From: Microcaldota archaeon
Lineage (GTDB): Archaea; Micrarchaeota; Micrarchaeia; Anstonellales; Bilamarchaeaceae
Direction: 5' to 3'
NCBI GenBank assembly: GCA_016212525.1
Contig: JACRGD010000010.1
Coordinates: 1 to 64,000 of the forward strand
Length of the DNA stretch: 64,000 nt
This document shows positions 16,335-25,100 of the stretch, piece after piece. Numbering within the stretch: position 1 is the first letter of the stretch; the number at the start of each line of letters is the position of its first letter. A model generated the notes under the pieces. The model was not told the origin of the DNA and did not search any database. It saw only the letters and a list, made by a program, of their open reading frames with translations. The translations under genes and the position numbers were made by a program.

Positions 16335-17099
16335 TCAGGAGGATCGATTCATAGTTTCAAACGAGTTATCCAAACGGGCCAGATGAGCAAACGGATTTCG
16401 ATCTCTAACAACAGCCATATACACCTCGTGTCGTATTGCCGAAAGATCGGGATTGGACATAGAAAATAGATCGTTTTGAGGAACGGATCTGGTATGGAGG
16501 GCAATTCCCCGAACAAGTGCAGCTGCAGGATTACCATAAGTTTGGGCCATATAATTTTCTGCACCAGTAGCGAGTTCGCCTAAACCATTGTTACGACATC
16601 GTTCAATAAACATAGATGCAACGCGTACGACTTCCCGATTTTCTGTACGATCTCCACGGGGCATAAAACGATCTGCAAATGAATCGATTGCAACTCTAGC
16701 CTCAGTATCAATAGCAGTATGTAGAAGAGTATAGCTTTGTGTAGAGCCCATTGACATAAATGATCGGACCACATTTTGAGGAGACAAATCCGCAACGACC
16801 CTGCCATTTTCTGCATGAACCAAGCCAAGGGGAAGTAAATTTCCAAGAAATTCCTGGGCACGAAGATCTGCAGCAGTAGATCCGGGATTAGAAAGTGAAG
16901 TTTGCATTGAACCGCCAGGACGAAGAGTAATAGTCGTGTTTTCTAAAGTACGTCTAAGAGCAGCAGGATCAACACCGCCAATGCGCGCAATGTCATCAAG
17001 TTGTCGTACCTGAGGAGGAGTAAGAGTTATTCTACCTTGCGCAACCTGGGATCGTTCAGAGGGAGTCATAAGTTCAGGAGGAAGCTCGGAGATTACCAT
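16335..17099 (-). CDS. Lysine-free orphan protein, 254 aa
   Basis: No family recognised and no signal peptide or membrane helix visible. The protein reads as mostly helical. It appears to contain no lysine at all but about 24 arginines, the same composition as the giant proteins at 19-45 kb. Its promoter is the palindromic TATA element at 17120-17131, which predicts a leaderless mRNA starting at the ATG at 17099. It may be a small member of the lysine-depleted set. How it would be exported, if it is, is unknown. Confidence 0.55.
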   Translation of the reverse strand: MVISELPPELMTPSERSQVAQGRITLTPPQVRQLDDIARIGGVDPAALRRTLENTTITLRPGGSMQTSLSNPGSTAADLRAQEFLGNLLPLGLVHAENGRVVADLSPQNVVRSFMSMGSTQSYTLLHTAIDTEARVAIDSFADRFMPRGDRTENREVVRVASMFIERCRNNGLGELATGAENYMAQTYGNPAAALVRGIALHTRSVPQNDLFSMSNPDLSAIRHEVYMAVVRDRNPFAHLARLDNSFETMNRSS

Positions 17100-17119
17100 G
17101 GATAAAAAAAGTGAGGCAA

Positions 17120-17131
17120 GCTTTTTATAGC
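17120..17131. promoter_or_regulatory. Bidirectional TATA element
   Basis: AGCTTTTTATAGCT lies across this position and reads as a TATA box on both strands. Leftward it sits about 25 bp before the ATG at 17099 (leaderless). Rightward it predicts a start about 12 nt before the ATG at 17162, with a GAGG site in the leader. Confidence 0.5.
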
Positions 17132-17161
17132 TAAGCAGGGTTTATCGGATGAGGAAAAACC

Positions 17162-17605
17162 ATGTTACAGATACTTAGAATGTCACTAACAGGATGCGAA
17201 GTAAGAAGAGCGAGCGAATTATCGCCCAACAATGTACTCGCAGAAGTATTTATAGACAAAATAATTCCACAGGGAGACAACTTTGCACTAATTGATTTTA
17301 CATATTCAATAAAGTACCTGCCAAACATCGCAGTAGTCTACATATATGGAAATGCACAATGCACAGACAGTGAAGCAAACATAAAAGCAGCCATAGAAGC
17401 GCATAAGAAAAACAAGGAACTGCCAATAGGAATCGGAGCAAATTTGATAAATGCAATATCAACTGCAGCAGGCATAAATTCGATATTTATCGGAAGAGTA
17501 TTTGATCTGCCACCCCACTTTACACCACCTAGACCAATCAAAGAAACCCAAATGGTCGACGCTGGAATGAGTAGAGTAAAACCAAGTAGACCAAAAGGAA
17601 AATGA
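17162..17605 (+). CDS. Hypothetical protein, possibly SecB-fold
   Basis: 147 aa, cytoplasmic. The N-terminal half has alternating beta strands (NVLAEVFIDKIIP, FALIDFTYSIKYLP, IAVVYIYGNAQC). These are followed by helices containing LINAISTAAGINSIFIGRVFDLPPHFTPPRP. This order, four strands then a helix ending in a Pro-rich LPPxxxPPRP tail, recalls the SecB chaperone fold and its archaeal relatives. The resemblance is by eye only and weak. It is divergent from the 254-aa lysine-free protein and shares its promoter region. Confidence 0.5.
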   Translation: MLQILRMSLTGCEVRRASELSPNNVLAEVFIDKIIPQGDNFALIDFTYSIKYLPNIAVVYIYGNAQCTDSEANIKAAIEAHKKNKELPIGIGANLINAISTAAGINSIFIGRVFDLPPHFTPPRPIKETQMVDAGMSRVKPSRPKGK

Positions 17606-17642
17606 AAATAAAAATTTTAATGTTTTAACGATTTTAACTAGT

Positions 17643-18500
17643 TTAGAGAAACATCAGCAAGACACCTGCAAACATCAATAGAATCGGAGGCCAGTTGGGA
17701 GATTCCTTCAATTCACGCTGGGCCAGAAAAACAGATAAAGGCAGCGATAGCATTGCAATAGGTTCGGCAATAGAGACCTGAATTTCACCGATTGCAAAGA
17801 GCAAAAAAAGATACGAAAATCCATTTACAAAACCACTTTGGAGACAAAGAATCGGACGATGTGATACGAATTTTTGCAGGTTATGGAGTTGATTCTGAAT
17901 TACCAAAATCAATAGATAACCTGCAGAAGCTACAAGATACATAATTACAGCATAAAGGATTGGCGGTGGGGAGAGGGTTTTGAAAGACAGTGCATCGACC
18001 GACCTTAGGAGAGCAAAAAGCAGACCAGAAAGAAGAATAGCAAGAACGGGTTTGGATTTAAGAGCCTCGGAAAACGAGGGAAAGCTAGAGCGCTGAAGCA
18101 GGAAAGTCGCAATGATGACTATAATAACGCCAAGGAGTTTTGAAAACGAGAAAGAATCATGAACGAACAGAACCGAGAAGGCCAGGAGGAAAAGGAGATT
18201 GAAATTGTAAAGCGGAACGATTAGGGAAACACGTTCTTTTGAAAGAGCATAGATATAGAAAAAATCTGCAATGCAGAGCAAACTTCCGCTTAGAAGAGCA
18301 TAAGGAAAAAATGAAAGATCAGTCAATAGAAGAGAGGGAAGTTCGAATAAAAAAATAAACGGCAGCATAAAAAGTGCACCAACAAAGAAAAAAAAGAACC
18401 CTGCAACCAGCGGAGAAACTCCGGATCCCAGTTTCTTTACAAGAATTCGCTCGTATGCGAGAAAGAGAATACGGCCTAAGAGAAACAACCAGCCCAACAT
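17643..18500 (-). CDS. EamA/DMT-family transporter
   Basis: A 285-aa inner membrane protein with about ten hydrophobic helices in two similar halves, the plan of drug/metabolite transporters (EamA, two copies). The middle segment FSKLLGVIIVIIATFLLQRS, with the preceding PLYNFNLLFLLAFSVLF, matches the typical end of the first EamA repeat; the C-terminal half ends with PPILLMFAGVLLMF. The substrate is unknown. The ATG at 18500 has no ribosome-binding site. Confidence 0.85.
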   Translation of the reverse strand: MLGWLFLLGRILFLAYERILVKKLGSGVSPLVAGFFFFFVGALFMLPFIFLFELPSLLLTDLSFFPYALLSGSLLCIADFFYIYALSKERVSLIVPLYNFNLLFLLAFSVLFVHDSFSFSKLLGVIIVIIATFLLQRSSFPSFSEALKSKPVLAILLSGLLFALLRSVDALSFKTLSPPPILYAVIMYLVASAGYLLILVIQNQLHNLQKFVSHRPILCLQSGFVNGFSYLFLLFAIGEIQVSIAEPIAMLSLPLSVFLAQRELKESPNWPPILLMFAGVLLMFL

Positions 18501-18546
18501 GAAAAAATAATGGCTAAGGATGACTTAATATTTGATTAGACCATGG

Positions 18547-19188
18547 TCAAAAGAACCGTTCGATTATTTTTGACTCGGCACGTCTAAGTGAACTTAGGAG
18601 GGCAGTCTTACTTAGACCCAGAGCCTTGGCTATTTGGCGTAAATGAGTCTTTCGTGGCCAACTATAGTAACCCATCAACCTTGCAGTGATAAGAGCAGTG
18701 CGTTCGGATGAAGTAAGAAAATCCCGAAAGGTATTTTGGCGTACGAAATGAATTTTTACATCTCCGAGCTTTTTTATTGCTTCCAAAACGCGCTCGAAAT
18801 TTTGTTTTGAGGTGCTGCCTAAAGTCCAGACCTCGCAGTCGTCTTTGTAAATAAGAGGTTTAAGATAATAACACCCGTTTTTGAATATGACTTCAGAGAG
18901 AGTCTTTACATTACCGACCTGGCGGCTTATGATATTTAGATACAGATCGGAATCGGATTGCTCTAAGATATGAACCTTTTTGATAGATGGATGCGAATTT
19001 AGATAATCGAGAATGTTTTGTGCATCAGATACGGATTTTAGACGAATGTGAAAAAGATCGATAGCTTCGCCTTTTATAAACTGCATATTGAAGCACTCAA
19101 CCGCGACAGATGGAAATCGTGAATTGAAGCCATCGCTATAGCAGCCGATATGGCGAACGCTGATTTTGAGTTCGTAACTAATTACCAT
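18547..19188 (-). CDS. Bacterio-opsin-activator-type HTH regulator
   Basis: A DNA-binding protein of 213 aa. The last 55 residues hold an HTH_10 domain: SERTALITARLMGYYSWPRKTHLRQIAKALGLSKTALLSSLRRAE, common in archaeal regulators. The N-terminal part is an alpha/beta sensor-like region without clear ligand motifs. The start codon overlaps the stop of the 2848-aa giant gene by 7 nt, so the regulator is probably translated from the same mRNA. It may control that giant gene, which is inference. Confidence 0.82.
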   Translation of the reverse strand: MVISYELKISVRHIGCYSDGFNSRFPSVAVECFNMQFIKGEAIDLFHIRLKSVSDAQNILDYLNSHPSIKKVHILEQSDSDLYLNIISRQVGNVKTLSEVIFKNGCYYLKPLIYKDDCEVWTLGSTSKQNFERVLEAIKKLGDVKIHFVRQNTFRDFLTSSERTALITARLMGYYSWPRKTHLRQIAKALGLSKTALLSSLRRAESKIIERFF

Positions 19189-22100
19189 TGGTAACCTACT
19201 GAAAGACCTAATGACCAGGGAACCGCAGTAGATGTGGGACTTATATTTGTGGGGCTGGCAAGCTGTATTGGGTCAGTACCCACACCAGTTCGGGGGTAGA
19301 AGACACTGCCATAACCAACAAATGCGCCAATATTCCATCCCGAAACACGACCGCTGCCAGTACCTTGAAGGAGACTAAAGTTCAATCCCAAACGACCTAC
19401 GAACTGGTCGCTGCGATAGTTAGTCGTAAGTCCCATCGAATCAGGCGGAGATCTTGCAGTTTCTGCACCGGCTTCAGTAAAGAAGTCCAAGGTAATGGTC
19501 CGATTATCGCTAAAGCGGGTCCGAACGTAGCTGTAACCAACTCCACCAGTGTTTCGCACATACTCATTAAAGTCTTCTTCAGTACCAGCAACAAGAGTAG
19601 AGACACCTCGCTGAGTGTGCTGATAGTAGATATATAGATATCTATCGACTCTTCCCTCAGAAGTACTTTGTTCCTGTAAACGTCGGGAAAGAGTTATCTG
19701 TCCTACATCACGCTGCTCAGTTCCAAACTGACCCCTGCGAATGAAACCACTTAGAATATATTGAATATTAGGACTATTGTAAAGGCTCAGAGCCGCACCA
19801 ACAGAGATATTACGACCTGCCTCATAAGGCGCACCAGTAGAATCAAATGGAACCTGTAAACTTCCATAGAGAGAAAATCCACGGAAAAGGGAAACTCCAT
19901 CTGCACCAGAGAAGCGCAATGAGGGTTCGTTTCTTTCATGGCCATGATCATCAACCTGGGTCGATGCAAAATCCACCCGCGAGACAAATCCATCACCAAC
20001 GGAAAAGTGTTGATTTTGCCAGATACGCAAATCTTCAATATCACCAAACTGAAGAATATATCGATCACCGGAAGCAACCCTTCGAACATAGAGAGAACGT
20101 GAAGAGGGGCCAAAGCGATCGCCCGAATGAGTAAGTAGGTGCTGGGCTAATTCTACCGAGTAGCGTCGTGCAGCATCACCAGGAACTTCGGAGGGCGATT
20201 CGATAGAGGGCAAAATGCCATAAAGAACCGCACGCATATTCCCCGAGGCAAGAGCAGGAAGATCAGAGATAGTTATGCCATCACTGGTAATGCTTGCTGA
20301 ACCATGCTCGCTAAGAACCGAAGTCCGCTCGAATCTTTGAAGGGAAACTGACTCAGAAACAGGGAGCCATTGGGCATTTGGCATTGCAAATTGTCCGTAG
20401 AATTCACCATAAAGGCCGGAGGTAGTAACAAGACCACCAGAGCCCACCGGAGCTCTTGAGGTGTCAGTGAAAGCACGAAATCCCGCGGAAGCCGCAGTAT
20501 AGCCGGTAGTGCCAGGCTGACCTGAAGTAACAAGAAGAGTCGCACCACCATTGCGATCACGAGTCGTTGTTCCAACAGTAGTAACACGCAACGTCGATTG
20601 ATCCTGATAACCACCTAGAAGCGAAACCCGAGTAGTGTCTCCATCATAAGAAAGTTGGAGCGAATATCGCTGAATATCACCATTTGCAGCCTGCTGGAAG
20701 TAGTTTCCAAGATCACGGTAGACCTGATTATACGGCTCTTGATTAGTAACTCCGTTTTGCCGCAAAAGAGCGATACGTGCTTCTGCATCCGAAACAGCCC
20801 GATCTAATTGGACCAGGGATTGAGGCAGATATTGTACATCTCCTAAAAGTCCAAATCGCATTGCACGCAAGGCAACAGTAGCGGTTGCATAAGTACCATT
20901 GGTATCAGAGCTGCCAAAAGCGGCTCGAGAGAGATCTTGTAAAAGAGTCAGAGAAACATACATGCTTTGCGCTCGTGCTGCATTTCTTCTCCAATAATAT
21001 CCATTTGCAAGAAGCATATCGACATTGTGTGAAGTGTCAGGAGTTGACATTACATCCAAAAGTCGTCTTCCCACATCGATCGTGGCATATTCACCAGTAA
21101 AGCCCCAGCCCTCAGTTATGGTATCAGTAGGCCTATTTTCTCGCCGATAAGTTGCACCACCCCTAAAGCCACCAGGTGTCGAGGATACGATCGTGCGCAG
21201 TTCCCATGAAGAGGGTCGGTAATGTTCTCTTGGATTGTTTGGATTGACACCTGGAATTCCATAGCTGCCAATAACAAATTCAAGACCGATTCCCGCTCCG
21301 CCAATACCGCCTGAGCCAACACTGGTAACCGTAGTAGGGCCAGTGCGATTTACATCAAGAGCTGAAGAAGTTCTAAGTATCCCAACTACCAACATCCTAG
21401 AGCGATCCTGACCAGTTCCATCTTCCCAAGTATAACCTCCGGCAACTGCAGCGTCAAGGAACGCAGGATCAAGTGTTCGTACAGTACCAGTAGCAGGCAC
21501 ATCAGTACGTCTTGGAGTGTGTGCAGCTGCGGCAACTAAAATATCTCTAAGAGAACCATTTGGAATTGCTGCTCCAACTGCAAGACCATTAAAGCCGGCC
21601 ATTGGTGCGGAATTCGGTTCGCCAGAAGCAAAACCAGATCCCAGGAATTGAGTTGCGGCAGTAAGTCTTCCGCCTAAAGTTGAAGTTTGTGCATAGAGGT
21701 AATTTCTCATCAAAGTTGTGAAGCTCGCTCTGTCCCGTCCAACTGTCCCGGTTGCATAGTCCTGACCTAATGAAATGCGATAGATATCACCATTTCTTCG
21801 AACCCAGTATAGTTCTTCCTGAACTTCACCAGTTGTTCCGCCATGAGTCCGACCTGATGCATCTGGAGGTACAGGACGCTCGGTGTATCCGCCACCAGCA
21901 ACCGCGATTAAATCAGCACCATCAGTGGCATTAGTATTACCCCTATGAAGAACCCGAACTAAAACATCATCACCCTCACCAGCGCGAACGAAGCTGCGAA
22001 GGAATTGCTGGAAGGTGTGTGTATTTGTACCAGTTCTTTGGCCGGAAACCGAACCAACCGGAGCGTTGGGCATCGATTGATCAGTAAGGTCGGAAGTAGC

Positions 22101-25100
22101 AACAGATCCGGTTCCCGTAACATCCAATCTATGAATTTGTAAACCACGAGTAACCCTAACGCCACCACCAGTGAGTCGGGCATCGTAAGAATAGGTACCA
22201 GTTGAACTGTCATAAACCACACGATTTGGATCAGTAGGCGAATTTCGAGTTGTACCAGAACCACTACCAGTAAATGAACCTTGGGCACGAAGTGAACCAG
22301 TTGGAGTAAGATAAGAATAGATCAAGCCTCCGCCAGCAGACCAGGAAGTGGCCTCAGAAACTGCACCGGCGTCTCCAGTAGTACGTGTTCCACCAGGAGA
22401 ATTACCAAAGGCAGCAGCGTTGAAAGTGTGTGAAAGCGCAACATTTGAATATCTAGTAGGCGGACGCCCAATCAAACGAGCCAGATACGGAACAACCTGA
22501 GCAGCCGCTAGTCCCTGATTTAGTCTTGCTGAAACAGGAACATTAGGAGCACCGATAAGAGGGTGTTGCGGGTCGAGGAATCGAGAAACGTTTCGCCACC
22601 CGGTCGCAGCACCACTGGAAACTGGAATTCCTCCATAGGGAATTGAGCCGATGCTAGTAGGCATATTTGCCCCGGCCTGAGGCATAAGCAGTCCAAGAGG
22701 AGGAGTTAACTGAGGGACAAAATTACTGCGGCCTGAAAGCACAGTGTCAGAAAGATTTGGCTGCCTTAAACGAAATGCATTTGGATCAGCATCCGAACCA
22801 ACAGCTTCCTGAGGGTGAAGAGGCGAATTTTGGAGAATTCGACCAAGCAGTGCATTTTGATCAGTACCAGAAACCACGCCCGAAGAAGCAGAATCGTGAA
22901 GACGTCTAAAGACATCGATGAAATGGGCAAGCATTTCATCATTTGAGAAATTCATCTGCCCGGATTCGGCCATCTGATAATAGCTGGTCGCTGCACCAAT
23001 TAAGGTTGCAAGACCTGCTTCGAATGCCTGCGCATCCCGGGAAACAGTAATTAAACCCGGAAGTGCCTGAGTCAAAAATGGATCGAGCAGACGCGGATCA
23101 AGCCGATAGACCTGGTAAATGGCACGGAACATTGCAGAACGAACAGAAGCCTGCTCACCCAAAACATACGCAGATGCAATGCTAGTGGCAAGACCACCCA
23201 TTTCAAGACCATGGAAAGTGTTGAGAACCTGGACAAGCACCTGTGCCTGCTGATCCATACGGGAAACATCGACACCACGAGCCGATGCCTGTGTACGTTC
23301 AGTTCCAGTTAAACGATATGCAGCATCTCCAAAATCAGAATTTGCAAGATCCTGGAAATATGCATTACCCCGATCGATTAGCATTTGTGCAAATGGAGCT
23401 TCTCGCAAAATTTGCACCAATTCTTCGGCAGTAAAACTAAATGCCGCAAGAGCTTCTGGAGATCCTCTTGCAACACGAAGCCGATCAGCTATCGGAGCAG
23501 GGAATTGATCCACATTAATAGTTCCTGCATTAACAAGATCAAGCAGAGTAGTTGTGATTGCTGGAAGATTAACAACCTGTCTTAAGAGAAGATCATCATC
23601 ACCAAAGAGTCTCCGGTATCCGGCAACTGCATTAGCGAAAGCGCGTGCGACAGATTGTGCATCGGAAGCAGTTCTAAGGCTGATTGATGAACGCAAACTA
23701 TTTACTACCCCAGTAGCCCGATCTGAGACATATCTAAAACCAGTCCAGAAATTTAGTCTGCGGTTTTCGCGCGAGTTTGAAAACAGATCGGCGAGCTCGG
23801 CATTGGTTTGCGCAGAGCAGGAATCGAGTCCCTGCGAAGGAACATTTTCGAGCGGTTGTTGGTGGGATTCGACATAGGCAACAAATCGATCACCATAGAC
23901 AAATCTCAGATCTGAGAGTGCATGCTGCCGTGCGGTTTCAAATTCAGCACGCTGCTGGGCATTGGCATTTCTTGGAGGTTGAGTATTAAAAGCCTCGAGA
24001 ACTTCTGACACGGCTGCGGCAGTCCGGTCTCTTGAGATCTGAACTCTTTGCTCGGGAGCACGCTGTGCAAATGCATCGGAAAGCTGCTCATATAAAGAGG
24101 AATTGGAAGTTGCAAGAGCAGCAAATCTTTGGGGAACATCAGAAGCTCCAGAAGTTACAAATTCCAGAGATGCAAGATTCCTTCGGATAATATTGACAAA
24201 ATCTGAACCAAATCGCCCTTCTAGGACACCGATATCATGCTCACGAGCCAGGTTAAATTGAGTAACTGCAGCTTCGTTTGCACCTGCTGGAGGAGATCTC
24301 TGCAAAACTTCACAGACAGACCTAACATTAGTTACATCCAGATCGCCACGACGGGCTTGTGTGGATCGGCCCGCACGAAGAACAAAATTATAGAGCGCAG
24401 CCTGGCCAGTAGTTGGATCATGGTGAGATCTTAAAACCGCAATAATAATGTCTTCAAATAATGCAGCTTGTTGAGGATGAGGACCATTAGCCAATTGATC
24501 GTGGCGGGCCATCAGATCAGCAAGACTTAGATTCGGAAGTGGAGTAACAAATGCAAGATTGGGAGATGCACTGGTTCCAGTTGGAACTGGAGAAACAGTT
24601 GAAGAACCAGAAACACCAGAGACATCAGGCTGAACGCCACGTTCGACCAGACTGATAAATCGATATGCTGCAGAGATAGCGGCATCGACATTATCAGGTT
24701 CAAGCAAAACATCTTCAATAGAATTGAGTTGAGTATTTACTGCGGCAATAGAAGTTCCGGCAGAAACAAGACCAGTTCGAATTGATTCGCGCACGCGGGC
24801 AAGCTCTTCGCTCTGGCGCTCGACCAATCGCCTCATTCGAGCAAGACCGGGAACACTCCCGACCGTGTCTTCAAGAACATCGAATCTTCTCAGTAGTCTG
24901 CCGGCACGGTCCAAAAGACGAGTGCACCGTTGATTAAGTTCATTCTCCTGATCACTTAAATGATCCAGAACAGTAGTTGCTTCTGAAGAAGGCCTGAATC
25001 TGGTAGAAACAGAAGTGTAGAAACCAGAACCAAAAATAACCGCAGTAGCAACTCTTAGATTACGGGAATCGTTGACCATCCCATAGGCAGTAGCCATTGC

